Origin: Enterocloster clostridioformis
GTDB lineage: Bacteria; Bacillota; Clostridia; Lachnospirales; Lachnospiraceae
NCBI RefSeq assembly: GCF_020297485.1
Contig: NZ_JAIWZC010000001.1
Location: 4,960,001-5,024,000, forward strand
Direction: 5' to 3'
Length of the DNA: 64,000 nt
In this document: positions 8,402 to 17,035 of the stretch, one piece after another
How positions within the stretch are numbered: the stretch's first letter is position 1
Layout of the letters: the number at the start of each line of letters is the position of its first letter
Translations under genes and position numbers: made by a program
Notes under the pieces: model-generated
The model's input: the letters and a program-made list of their open reading frames with translations, nothing else
Databases searched by the model: none
Told to the model about the DNA's origin: nothing

Positions 8402-8423
8402 GTCTGCATTCAGACTATTTTTT
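8402..8423 (+). terminator. Hairpin with T tract just after the 8355 promoter
   Basis: GTCTG pairs with CAGAC around loop CATT, followed by TATTTTTTAA. A transcript starting near 8390 and ending here would be only about 35 nt, so this might instead act as an attenuator. Confidence 0.45.
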
Positions 8424-8554
8424 AATACGGCTGTTTTAATACAGTGTATCAAGGATTGGCAAAAGGAGCTTGGAATAAGGATGGACGACGCTGACGGCGA
8501 CGGAAACCAGGATTGCAACCATAATAAAATAGGATTATGCACCGGCAGATTTAG

Positions 8555-8597
8555 GGCATAACCTGCATCTTACACAAGATTGCAGGCTATGTCTTTT
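8555..8597 (+). terminator. Second hairpin with T tract in the non-coding region
   Basis: A long imperfect stem (GGCATA, CCTGCA and TCTT on the left; AAGA, TGCAGG and TATGTC on the right) is followed by TTTTT. It could end a transcript of about 200 nt from the 8355 promoter. Confidence 0.5.
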
Positions 8598-9090
8598 TGC
8601 GTTGCAGCAATACCTCATCTTGGAAGAAAGTGCAGGAATACCTGCCGGAGAAAAGCCGCCTGACAGAGTCCTGTCTGCCGGATGAATATTTTGTGGGTAT
8701 TGGCAGGGTTGGCATACATATAGACCACTACAGGGTAAAGGAACCAAAGACGCGAATCATACTGTTTCACGGCATGGGGGAGGGGATGTAACGGAGGGCT
8801 TCTGTCGTTCATAGCAGTGCCTCTCATGAAGCGGGGATACGAGGTAATACGCCCGGACCTTCCCCTCTACGGGATGACGGAGTACTATGGAACGGTTGTC
8901 AACCGGAAAATGACAGATGGACGGATGCCAGTTTCAGCAGGCTGTTTTTTGACCGGCTGAATTGCAGTAAGGATATGAAGCTGTTAAAGGGAGCCGGCCA
9001 TTTTCCCATAGAAAAGGAAGGGCTGGTGCATCTGGAGCAGTACTGTGTGGAATTTTTGGAGGAATGTCTGGCCCGGCACTGTGTAAGCGG
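8597..9090 (+). pseudogene. Broken alpha/beta-hydrolase gene
   Basis: Three collinear fragments in different frames resemble one alpha/beta hydrolase. The first (about 8620-8785) contains the strand and oxyanion motif RIILFHGMGE. The second (about 8800-8890, after a frameshift) reads LLSFIAVPLMKRGYEVIRPD, then LPLYG. The third (about 8955-9085) is a C-terminal segment with the catalytic-His region LLKGAGHFPIE. The stretch that should carry the nucleophile and acid is missing between the second and third. The gene therefore has at least one frameshift and a large internal deletion. Confidence 0.75.
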
Positions 9091-9237
9091 CTTCCAGTTG
9101 AGGGCGCTGTATTGCAGGAACGGATGGGGATGTATGGGTGTTGTACCGGTTGGATTGCCATGTGGTAAATCATATGAAAAGATGGTATGATAATAAACAT
9201 TGGCATAGGCCGTATGATTGTATGGGAGAGTGCGCGC

Positions 9238-12198
9238 ATGGAAGAACAGATATTGCAAATCATAAAAGATGAGGACAGTAAGAATCCCCTGACAGACGAG
9301 GAGATAGCGTCCCGCCTGCAGGTGTTCAGGGAGGATGTGACCACGGTGCGCCGGAAGCACCATATACCTGATTCCAGGAAGAGGAGGAAGCCGGTCATAT
9401 TTGAGGACATGAAGAGGATTCTGACAGAAAATCCGGGCTTGTCTGACAGAGGGCTTACCAGGATGTTGGAGGATGCCGGCTACAGGATAGGAAAATATGC
9501 CGCGGGCAAGCTGCGGGAAGAACTGTTGGAGTTATGGATTCCTTCCGGCGTCTGCCGGGAGAAGGAAAACGCCAGCCCGGCACCGGAATATGCGAAACAT
9601 GCGGAATATGCGGAACATACAGAATCCGGGGCCGAGGATGACAGGGCAAATGTGTTCAGCGCTTTTGTGGGGTTTGACGGAAGCATGAAGACTCAGATTA
9701 CCCGTGCCCAGGCAGCCGTATTGTATCCTCCCAGGGGGCTGCACTGCCTTATATACGGACCTTCGGGCGTGGGAAAGAGCTTTCTGGCTGAGCTCATGCA
9801 TGAGTATGCCTGCGGTTCGGAAAATTTTGGAAAGGACGCTCCCTATTTTGAGTTTAACTGCGCGGATTATGCGGATAATCCCCAGCTTCTGCTGGCCCAG
9901 CTCTTCGGATACAGCAGGGGGGCATTCACCGGCGCCGCTGACAATAAAAAGGGAGTGGTGGAGCTGTGCAATGGGGGAATCCTGTTTCTGGACGAGGTGC
10001 ACAGGCTTCCGCCGGAGGGCCAGGAGATCCTTTTCTACCTGATGGATAAGGGAAGGTTCAGACGCCTGGGGGAAGTGGATACCCAGCGGGAGAGCCATGT
10101 GATGGTTATTGCCGCGACCACGGAAAATCCTCAGAGCTCCCTGCTTCTGACCTTCAGGCGCAGAATTCCCATGGTCATAGAAATTCCTTCCTTAAAGGAC
10201 CGGCCGGCGGGAGAGAAGCTGCAGTTTATCCTGCGTTTTTTTCAGTGGGAATCCAGGCGTCTGGGGAAACAGATAAAAATAAGACAGCAGGCGCTGTGGT
10301 GCCTGCTGGGCGGGGACTGCCCCGGCAATGTGGGACAGCTTAAATCAGATATCCAGGTGTGCTGCGCCAAAGCGTTTTTGGAAGGGCGGGCCAGAAAGGA
10401 CGGGCGTATCACCGTGTCTTTCCCGAGCCTGACTGAGAACCTGAGGAAGGGGTATGTACCTGACCGGATTACCAAGGAGATAAAGGAGCTGTGCCCGGAC
10501 GACTGTTATGTATTTCCCGATGATTCCGGGGAGGATGCCGGGAAATCCGGAACGGAAACCTTTCTGGAGGGCTTTAACATATATGAATCCCTGGAGGAAA
10601 AGTATGACCAGCTGCTGAGAGACGGCCTGAGGGAACGGGACATCGAAGTCCAGCTCACCGACGAGATAGAGTCCAGATTCCAGCGCCATATCCATGAATT
10701 CCAGAAGTCGGGCATCCGGGAGGACGAGATTGCTTCCATCGTGGGGGACGACATCCTGAGCATGACAAGGGATATCTGTGAACTGGCCAGGAAACGGCTT
10801 CCGGGGCTGGAGGAACAGGTGGTGTTTCCTCTGGCTATTCATCTGAACATGGCCATGGAGAGGATGCGCAGCCATGGGCGTATGGTTTACCCCGGCATGG
10901 AAAATATTCGTCAGCAGTCCTACGAAGATTATGAGGCCGCCTGCTATGCCGTGGATGAAATACAAAAAAAGTATTATCTCACTCTGCCGGAGGAGGAAAA
11001 GGCATTCCTGGCCATGTACTTTAGGAAATTCAGAAAAAAGGACATGGCCCAGGAGGGGAAGATTGCGGTGCTGGTGGTATCCCACGGTCCGGTGGCCAGC
11101 GCAATGGCCCAGGTTGCCAATGCCATCATGGGAACGGAACACGCCGTTGGTGTGGATATGAACCTGTGGGATACGCCGGCCCAGATGGCGGAAAAGACAG
11201 TGGATATGGCCAGGCGCGTAAACCAGGGAAAAGGCTGCATCGTGCTGGCGGACATGGGGTCTCTCCTGAATGTGGGCCAGAAGATTCGGGAGGAGACAGG
11301 TATGCGGGTCCGCGTGCTGTCACGCACAGACACCATGATGGTGGTGGAAGCAGTGCGCAAGACCATGTGGACAGACGAATCCCTGAACGAGATTGCGGAT
11401 GAGCTGGACAAGATAAAGCTTACCGGAACCAGGGAACAGGCGGAAGCCAGGAAAAAGGCGATTCTGTGCCTGTGCATCACAGGCCAGGGGGCCGCCGTGA
11501 AATTGAAGGAGCATCTGACGGAGCGCCTGAAGAGCAACCTGTCCGGGACGGTTATAGTGACCAGGGGATATATTGAGGATTCCAGCATTGAACGCATCAT
11601 TGCCAACACGGAAAAGGAGTATGAGATACTGGCCATTGTGGGCACCATTAATCCGGAGTCAGGCACCTATCCGTTTATATCTGTAAGCCGGATCTACAGC
11701 CCGGAGGGCATCGGGGAGCTTCGCGGCATATTAAAGCGGAGCGCCATGTTCGAGGAAAACCAGCTGTCAGAGGTTATCTCCCCGGACCATATTTATATAA
11801 GGACAGAGGCGGAGTTCAAGGACCAAATTATAGATGAGGCAGTGGGACATATGGAAGAGGAAGGATTGGTCCGGCAGGAATTCCTTCTCAGCGTCTATAA
11901 ACGGGAGGGAATGATGACCACCCGGCTCAGCCAGGGTATTGCCATTCCCCACGGCGACCCCGGATTGGTTACAAAACCAGTCATTTCCGTTACAAAATTA
12001 GACAAACCTGTTTTGTGGGATGGGGTCAACACTGTGGATGTTATTTTTATACTGGGGATTCAGGAAGATTCCAGAAAATATTTTGAACAGCTGTATCAGA
12101 TTATTTCTGATGAATCTATGGTTTCTGCCATCCGTGCCAGCCGGACACGAGAAGAAATATGGAATCTGTTATGTAAAAATACAAAATTAGTCAATTAG
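9238..12198 (+). CDS. LevR-type sigma-54-dependent PTS operon activator
   Basis: 986 residues from ATG 9238, chosen over ATG 9187 because GGGAGAG precedes it. In order it has an N-terminal DNA-binding region (about 1-110), then an AAA+ sigma-54 activation domain with Walker A GPSGVGKS (174-181), the sigma-54 contact loop GAFTGA (228-233) and Walker B LFLDE (about 252). A PTS regulation domain follows (about 470-600), then a mannose-type IIA-like domain (VSHG, predicted phospho-His 616), a IIB-like stretch, and a fructose/Ntr-type IIA domain (AIPHGD, His 905). Such proteins switch on PTS operons when their own PTS domains sense substrate flux. The sigma-54 promoter immediately downstream is the obvious target. 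Confidence 0.93.
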   Translation: MEEQILQIIKDEDSKNPLTDEEIASRLQVFREDVTTVRRKHHIPDSRKRRKPVIFEDMKRILTENPGLSDRGLTRMLEDAGYRIGKYAAGKLREELLELWIPSGVCREKENASPAPEYAKHAEYAEHTESGAEDDRANVFSAFVGFDGSMKTQITRAQAAVLYPPRGLHCLIYGPSGVGKSFLAELMHEYACGSENFGKDAPYFEFNCADYADNPQLLLAQLFGYSRGAFTGAADNKKGVVELCNGGILFLDEVHRLPPEGQEILFYLMDKGRFRRLGEVDTQRESHVMVIAATTENPQSSLLLTFRRRIPMVIEIPSLKDRPAGEKLQFILRFFQWESRRLGKQIKIRQQALWCLLGGDCPGNVGQLKSDIQVCCAKAFLEGRARKDGRITVSFPSLTENLRKGYVPDRITKEIKELCPDDCYVFPDDSGEDAGKSGTETFLEGFNIYESLEEKYDQLLRDGLRERDIEVQLTDEIESRFQRHIHEFQKSGIREDEIASIVGDDILSMTRDICELARKRLPGLEEQVVFPLAIHLNMAMERMRSHGRMVYPGMENIRQQSYEDYEAACYAVDEIQKKYYLTLPEEEKAFLAMYFRKFRKKDMAQEGKIAVLVVSHGPVASAMAQVANAIMGTEHAVGVDMNLWDTPAQMAEKTVDMARRVNQGKGCIVLADMGSLLNVGQKIREETGMRVRVLSRTDTMMVVEAVRKTMWTDESLNEIADELDKIKLTGTREQAEARKKAILCLCITGQGAAVKLKEHLTERLKSNLSGTVIVTRGYIEDSSIERIIANTEKEYEILAIVGTINPESGTYPFISVSRIYSPEGIGELRGILKRSAMFEENQLSEVISPDHIYIRTEAEFKDQIIDEAVGHMEEEGLVRQEFLLSVYKREGMMTTRLSQGIAIPHGDPGLVTKPVISVTKLDKPVLWDGVNTVDVIFILGIQEDSRKYFEQLYQIISDESMVSAIRASRTREEIWNLLCKNTKLVN
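11991..12194 (+). promoter_or_regulatory. Candidate activator (UAS) sites for the LevR-type regulator
   Basis: TACAAAATTAG followed by A/T-CAA occurs at 11991-12005 and again at 12180-12194, about 200 bp and 10 bp before the -24 element. GTTACAAAA also recurs at 11968-11976 and 11989-11997, two helical turns apart. The sites lie in the 3' end of the regulator gene. Their function as upstream activating sequence is inferred. Confidence 0.35.
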
Positions 12199-12215
12199 TT
12201 GGCATCATTCTTGCT
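12199..12215 (+). promoter_or_regulatory. Sigma-54 (-24/-12) promoter of the PTS operon
   Basis: TTGGCATCATTCTTGCT has GG at 12201-12202 and GC at 12213-12214, separated by exactly 10 bases, matching TGGCAC-N5-TTGCW. It begins right after the stop codon of the sigma-54 activator and 27 bases before the first operon gene. Confidence 0.85.
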
Positions 12216-12241
12216 CTATATATTGTCAGAAAGGAGCGAGA

Positions 12242-12883
12242 ATGATGAATATAGAGAAATTTCCGAAAGTGACAGTAATCTTAAGAGGCTATACCTATTC
12301 ACAGACCCGCACGGTTGTCAGGAACCTGGTGGGGACCTGCTTAGGCTCCGTTGAAATTACCATGAATACTCCGGGAGCCCTGGAATCCATACGGAAAATC
12401 AGCCAGGAATTTGGAGGACAAATCATGGTGGGAGCCGGCACGGTCCTTACCTATGAAGAAGCCGTGGAGGCCATTGAGGCAGGTGCAGCCTTTTTGTTGT
12501 CTCCCACGGTATTTGAGAAGCGTATATTGGACCTGTGCCGGGAGCGCGGCGTGGTTTCTGTGCCGGGTGCTTTTTCACCTTCGGAAATCAGACAGAGCTT
12601 CCTGGACGGGGCGGATATCGTGAAGATATTCCCGGCAGGCAGGCTGGGAAGCAGATATGTGTCAGACATCCAGGCGCCTCTGGGGAAAATGCCTCTGATG
12701 GTCGTGGGGGGCATCGGCACCTCAAATGTGCAGGAGTACTTTGCGGCAGGGGCATCATTTGCGGGAATCGGTTCGGGTATTTTCCTGAAAGAGGATATAC
12801 TGAATGAGAATGAAGAGGGAATCCGCGGTTCCATAGCAGCCATGGAAGAGAAAATGAAGAGTATGGAGGAAAAAGAATCATGA
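12242..12883 (+). CDS. KDPG/KHG-aldolase-family protein (Eda-like)
   Basis: 213 residues, the usual length for 2-keto-3-deoxy-6-phosphogluconate aldolase. The catalytic pair is visible: Glu39 in SVEIT and Schiff-base Lys128 in IVKIFPAG. Phosphate-binding glycine loops are GAGTV (64-68) and GGIGTSN near the C terminus. The enzyme would cleave a 2-keto-3-deoxy-6-phospho sugar acid to pyruvate and a triose phosphate. It is the first gene after the sigma-54 promoter, with AAAGGAG at 12230-12236, and its stop overlaps the next start (ATGA). The exact substrate depends on the operon's PTS and dehydratase. Confidence 0.88.
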   Translation: MMNIEKFPKVTVILRGYTYSQTRTVVRNLVGTCLGSVEITMNTPGALESIRKISQEFGGQIMVGAGTVLTYEEAVEAIEAGAAFLLSPTVFEKRILDLCRERGVVSVPGAFSPSEIRQSFLDGADIVKIFPAGRLGSRYVSDIQAPLGKMPLMVVGGIGTSNVQEYFAAGASFAGIGSGIFLKEDILNENEEGIRGSIAAMEEKMKSMEEKES

Positions 12884-13353
12884 GCGGCATTGCGTTTAAT
12901 GAATCATTGATTCTGAAATTTGACAAACCCATGACGGACCGGGAGGTTTTGTCCGCCATGACAGATTATCTTTGTGAAAAGGGCATTGTAAAGGATACAT
13001 ATAAGCAGGCCATCCTGGAGCGGGAGCAGTCCTTCCCCACAGGACTTAAGACAGGGGGAATCAATGTGGCCATTCCCCATGCGGATATCTGCCATGTCAA
13101 TGAGGCGGCCATCTGTGTGGCCGTGCTTAAGACACCGGCTCCATTCAGGGCTATGGATGAGCCTGACAATGACGTACCGGTAAGCCTGGTCATCATGCTG
13201 GCCCTCACAGAGGCCCACGGACATATTGAAATGCTTCAGAGAATCGTGAAGCTGATTCAGAACCAGGAGGATGTGAAACACATAGTGGAGGCGGGACAGC
13301 CTGACATCATCCATAAAATCATCAAGCAGTACCTGCTGGAAGATGGGAACTAA
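12880..13353 (+). CDS. PTS IIA component, galactitol/fructose type
   Basis: 157 residues forming one PTS_EIIA_2-type domain. The phosphorylated His is His67 in VAIPHAD. IIA passes phosphate from HPr to the IIB at 13384. Its start overlaps the aldolase stop by four bases. The combination of separate IIA, IIB and IIC polypeptides is typical of galactitol-family systems. Neighbouring enzymes argue for a sugar-acid substrate rather than galactitol. Confidence 0.9.
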   Translation: MSGIAFNESLILKFDKPMTDREVLSAMTDYLCEKGIVKDTYKQAILEREQSFPTGLKTGGINVAIPHADICHVNEAAICVAVLKTPAPFRAMDEPDNDVPVSLVIMLALTEAHGHIEMLQRIVKLIQNQEDVKHIVEAGQPDIIHKIIKQYLLEDGN

Positions 13354-13383
13354 AAATAAGATTATCCAAAGGAGAATATAAAA

Positions 13384-13662
13384 ATGAAGCGTATATTAGT
13401 GGCATGTGGAAATGGAATCGCAACATCAACCGTAGTGGCAACCAAGATCAGGGAGAAATGTGAGGACAATGGAATCCCGGTATCAGTAACCCAGTGCAAG
13501 CTTCTGGAGGTGGAATCCAAGGCAGATGATTTTGATTTGCTGGTTACGACGGGAAAGTTCACGGGCGGCAATGTGAATATTCCGGTGGTAGGCGCCATTT
13601 CCCTGCTGACAGGAATTAACGAGGACGCGACGCTGAATGAGCTTCTGTCCTATCTGAAGTAA
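13384..13662 (+). CDS. PTS IIB component, galactitol type
   Basis: 92 residues. The phosphocysteine is Cys8 in the P-loop-like ACGNGIATST at the N terminus, the galactitol/ascorbate IIB signature. It takes phosphate from IIA and transfers it to the substrate bound by IIC. A ribosome site, AAGGAGA, lies near 13370. A 66-bp gap to the IIC gene has no obvious terminator, so the genes are co-transcribed. Confidence 0.92.
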   Translation: MKRILVACGNGIATSTVVATKIREKCEDNGIPVSVTQCKLLEVESKADDFDLLVTTGKFTGGNVNIPVVGAISLLTGINEDATLNELLSYLK

Positions 13663-13728
13663 AAAGGGGTTTAGGCAGACAGCCATTGGCTATGAAAGAC
13701 AAATGAAATCTTAGGGGAGATTAATCAT

Positions 13729-15096
13729 ATGCAGATACTTTATAATATTTTCAATACGATTCTGGACGCAGGCGCAGTGGTCATGCTTCCAATCATCATA
13801 ACCATCATAGGGCTTATTTTCCGCGTGAAATTATCAAAGGCATTCAGAAGCGGTCTTACCATCGGCATTGGCTTTGCGGGTATCAATCTGGTCATCAACA
13901 TGATGAAGAGCAATCTGGGACCTGCCGCCCAGGCCATGGTGCAGAATTTCGGCATTAAGCTGGATATTCTGGATGTGGGCTGGGGTGCCATCGCGGCAGT
14001 TACATGGTCATCGCCCATTATCGCCATCCTTATATTTTGTATCCTGGCAACTAACATTGTCATGCTGGTACTGAAAGCCACTGATACTCTGGATGTGGAT
14101 ATCTGGAATTATCATCACATGGCAATCGTTGGAATCATGGTTTATTTTGTGACTAAAAATGTGGCAATGGGTATCGGCGCAACGGTTATCATGGCCATCA
14201 TCACATTCAAGCTGTCAGACTGGACCGCGCCTTTGGTAGAGGATTACTTCGGCATTCCCGGCGTATCCCTTCCAACCATGTCGGCCCTTTCCTCCATCAT
14301 TATCGCAGCGCCCCTTAACTGGCTTCTGGATAAGATACCCGGAATTAACAAGATTGATTTTGAAATCAAGGATGCTAAGAAATACCTGGGATTTTTTGGC
14401 GAACCCACCATCATGGGTCTGGTACTTGGCTGCATTATAGGTGTTCTGGCCAAGTATTCAGTGGCTGATATCATGGCGCTGGGCGTGAACATGGCGGCTG
14501 TCATGGTACTGATTCCCAAGATGACCTCTCTTTTCATGGAAGGACTCATGCCAATCTCAGAGGCTGCCAAAAAGTTTACCCAGGAGAAGTTTAAGGGCAG
14601 GAAATTCCTCATTGGTCTGGATGCGGCGGTTGTAGTGGGAAATCCTGATGTCATCACCACATCCCTGATAGTCATTCCGTTGACTATCCTTATGGCTGCC
14701 GTTCTTCCGGGAAACCGCGTGCTTCCCTTCGCGGATCTGGCAGTTGTGACCTTCCGTGTGGCCCTGGTGGTTGCAATCACCAGAGGAAACCTGTTTAAGA
14801 ACATCATCATGGGCCTGGTATGCACAGGAGCCATTCTGCTGGCAGGTACGGCCACAGCGCCGGTTCTGACCCAGCTGGCCACTTCCGTGGGACTGGACCT
14901 GGGAGAGGGAATGATTACATCCTTTGCGGCCACCAGCCTTACGGTTAGCTTTCTGGTGTATGAGGCATTCATCAAGAGGCCGTACATCTTTGTGCCGGTG
15001 CTGATTGCTGTTATGGCAGCCGTATGGGTGTTCATGAATCGTTATAACAAGAAGAAAGCAGTTTTAGCAGGAGGAAACGATGTTGCGGGCAATTGA
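13729..15096 (+). CDS. PTS IIC component, galactitol (GatC) family permease
   Basis: 455 residues, almost wholly hydrophobic with about ten to twelve membrane segments, the normal size for GatC-type IIC. The conserved galactitol-IIC region PTIMGLVLGCIIGVLAKYS is at about 225-243. It ends with a short basic tail (NRYNKKK). The 3' end overlaps the dehydratase gene by 17 bases. It forms the translocation channel of the PTS. The substrate is not determined by sequence; a hexonate or related polyol acid is inferred from the operon. Confidence 0.9.
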   Translation: MQILYNIFNTILDAGAVVMLPIIITIIGLIFRVKLSKAFRSGLTIGIGFAGINLVINMMKSNLGPAAQAMVQNFGIKLDILDVGWGAIAAVTWSSPIIAILIFCILATNIVMLVLKATDTLDVDIWNYHHMAIVGIMVYFVTKNVAMGIGATVIMAIITFKLSDWTAPLVEDYFGIPGVSLPTMSALSSIIIAAPLNWLLDKIPGINKIDFEIKDAKKYLGFFGEPTIMGLVLGCIIGVLAKYSVADIMALGVNMAAVMVLIPKMTSLFMEGLMPISEAAKKFTQEKFKGRKFLIGLDAAVVVGNPDVITTSLIVIPLTILMAAVLPGNRVLPFADLAVVTFRVALVVAITRGNLFKNIIMGLVCTGAILLAGTATAPVLTQLATSVGLDLGEGMITSFAATSLTVSFLVYEAFIKRPYIFVPVLIAVMAAVWVFMNRYNKKKAVLAGGNDVAGN

Positions 15097-16720
15097 TAAA
15101 TTGGAGCCGTTCCAGAAAGCCATATCCAAGGCCCATCTGGCATCGGCAGGTGTTTCTATTGACTCCCTGGACCACAAGCCTCTCATTGCCATTGCCAACA
15201 GCTGGAATGAGATATGTCCCGGGCACGAGCCTTTAAAACAGCTGGCTGAGGAGGTAAAGAAGGGAATACTGGAAGCCGGCGGCGAGCCCATTGAGTTCAA
15301 CACGGTAGCCATGTGTGACGGCATTGCCCAGGGGCATTCCGGTATGCGTTACTGCCTGCCCCACAGGGAAATTATCACGGATTCCATCGAGGCCATGGTG
15401 GTGGGAGAGGGCGTGTTTGACGGAGTGGTGTACATGGGCTCCTGTGATAAAATTGTGCCGGGAATGCTGAACGCGGCGGCACGGATTGACCTGCCGTCAG
15501 TCATTGTCACAGCCGGTCCCTGCTATGCCCAGATAAAGCCCAATGAGTCAAAGGAGCTGCGCCAGCAGTTCCTGCGGGGCGAGATAACAGAGCGTCAGCT
15601 GATTGAGGGGACGCTTAAGTATTACACAGGGCCCGGAATCTGCCCCTTCCTGGGGACAGCCAATACCATGGGCGCCCTCTGTGAGTCCCTGGGAATGATG
15701 CTGCCGGGAGGAAGCCTGATTCCTTCCAGCACCAGCATGCGCCGTTTCAACGCAAGGGAATCAGGGCGGGCCGTGATGAAGATGGTGGAGATGCAGATTC
15801 GTCCCAGCCAGATTATGACGCGGGAGGCGCTTAAGAATACCATCACCCTTCTTTCCGCTATCGGAGGGTCCCTGAATGCCCTGATTCATCTTCCGGCGCT
15901 GGCGGCAGAGCTGGGGATTTCCCTGGACTGGGATGATTTTTCAAAGATTACCACCACCACGCCGGTACTGTGTTCCATTGTACCCAACGGAAACAGGACC
16001 GTGGTAGACCTGCACTGCGCAGGCGGAATACCGGCCGTGATGAAAGAGCTGGAGTCTGTGATGAACAAGGATGTGCTGACTGTGACAGGGGAAACGCTGG
16101 GGCAGATTCTGGAGCGTACGCCTCAGGGAGACAGGGAAGTGATAAAGTCTATGGACGAGCCTGTATCCAGGGCGGACGGAATCCAGGTGCTCTATGGCAA
16201 TCTGGCGCCTCAGGGAGCCCTGGTAAAGACATCGGCAGTTCCCACGGAGGTGCGCCGCTTTAAGGGCACGGCCAGGGTATTTGAGGGCGAGGATGAGTGT
16301 TATGCCGCTTTCCGTGCAAAGGAGATAAAGGAAGGCGACGCCGTCATCGTACGCTATGAAGGACCTAAGGGAGGTCCGGGAATGAAGGAGCTGCACCGGA
16401 TTACGGAAATCATCAAGTGCATTCCCAACACAGCGGTTATCACCGACGGCCGTTTCTCAGGGGCCAGCGGAGGCTTAAGCATTGGCTATCTGTGCCCTGA
16501 GGCAGCGGATGGAGGTCCTATTGCCCTGGTAAGGGATGGGGACAGGATAACCGTGGATTTGTATAAGGATTATCTGCATCTGGAGGTCAGCGACGAGGAG
16601 CTGGAAGCCAGACGCAGAGAATGGAAGGCAGTCACACGTCCAAGGGAAAAGGGCCTTCTCGGCCGGTACGCCCGCCTGGTGAACACAGCCAGGTCAGGCG
16701 CTGCCCTGAACAGGGAGTAG
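15080..16720 (+). CDS. IlvD/Edd-family dehydratase
   Basis: 546 residues, related to dihydroxy-acid dehydratase and sugar-acid dehydratases. Three candidate iron-sulfur ligands are Cys46 (WNEICPGH), Cys122 (GSCDKIVPG) and Cys188 (GPGICPF), at the positions used in IlvD-type enzymes. The C-terminal half holds the ITDGRFSG-like signature (near residue 455). Genuine IlvD would sit with branched-chain genes; here it closes a PTS/aldolase operon. A role dehydrating a (phospho)aldonate to a 2-keto-3-deoxy product is therefore more likely. Translation is probably coupled to IIC by the 17-base overlap. Confidence 0.85.
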   Translation: MLRAIDKLEPFQKAISKAHLASAGVSIDSLDHKPLIAIANSWNEICPGHEPLKQLAEEVKKGILEAGGEPIEFNTVAMCDGIAQGHSGMRYCLPHREIITDSIEAMVVGEGVFDGVVYMGSCDKIVPGMLNAAARIDLPSVIVTAGPCYAQIKPNESKELRQQFLRGEITERQLIEGTLKYYTGPGICPFLGTANTMGALCESLGMMLPGGSLIPSSTSMRRFNARESGRAVMKMVEMQIRPSQIMTREALKNTITLLSAIGGSLNALIHLPALAAELGISLDWDDFSKITTTTPVLCSIVPNGNRTVVDLHCAGGIPAVMKELESVMNKDVLTVTGETLGQILERTPQGDREVIKSMDEPVSRADGIQVLYGNLAPQGALVKTSAVPTEVRRFKGTARVFEGEDECYAAFRAKEIKEGDAVIVRYEGPKGGPGMKELHRITEIIKCIPNTAVITDGRFSGASGGLSIGYLCPEAADGGPIALVRDGDRITVDLYKDYLHLEVSDEELEARRREWKAVTRPREKGLLGRYARLVNTARSGAALNRE

Positions 16721-16772
16721 AAAGCAGAGGAATGATAAGGGAAACCATAACAGAATATATGATACGATGAGG

Positions 16773-16820
16773 AAAAAGAGTGTAAACCGGTTCCGGGAGC
16801 AGACGGTTTATGCTCTTTTT
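16773..16820 (+). terminator. Terminator of the PTS/dehydratase operon
   Basis: A 17-base stem (AAAAAGAG...TAAACCG with CGGTTTA...CTCTTTTT, two central mismatches) and a 14-base loop end in five T residues, 53 bp after the operon's last stop. Confidence 0.8.
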
Positions 16821-17035
16821 CAATTTGCGGGAAAACCGGCAGGGCCGGATGTATGTGTGTGTCCGGGCGGCCGGATGATTTTTGGGGGACGGGGTGGATA
16901 AAGAGCGGGAAGCGGATGCAAAAACGCGGATGCAAAAACGGAAAAAATAAGTATTAACCGGGATAGGGATTATGGTATACTGGAATGAGATTGTCTTGAG
17001 AATAAGAAATAAATGGTTAATGGGAGGATACGACA

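Noticed and set aside
8355..8561. A 68-codon open frame ending in MDDADGDGNQDCNHNK
   Set aside because: No ribosome site and no family match; it begins inside the -35 promoter box, so it cannot be translated from that promoter as written.
10345..11142. 265-codon minus-strand open frame
   Set aside because: Antisense shadow of the LevR-type regulator, without a ribosome site.
13729..15096. Galactitol as the PTS substrate
   Set aside because: The operon lacks a galactitol-1-phosphate dehydrogenase and a tagatose bisphosphate aldolase, and instead has a dehydratase and a KDPG-type aldolase.
15080..16720. Annotation of this gene as ilvD for branched-chain amino acid synthesis
   Set aside because: The family fits, but there are no other ilv or leu genes nearby and the gene overlaps a PTS permease gene in a catabolic operon.
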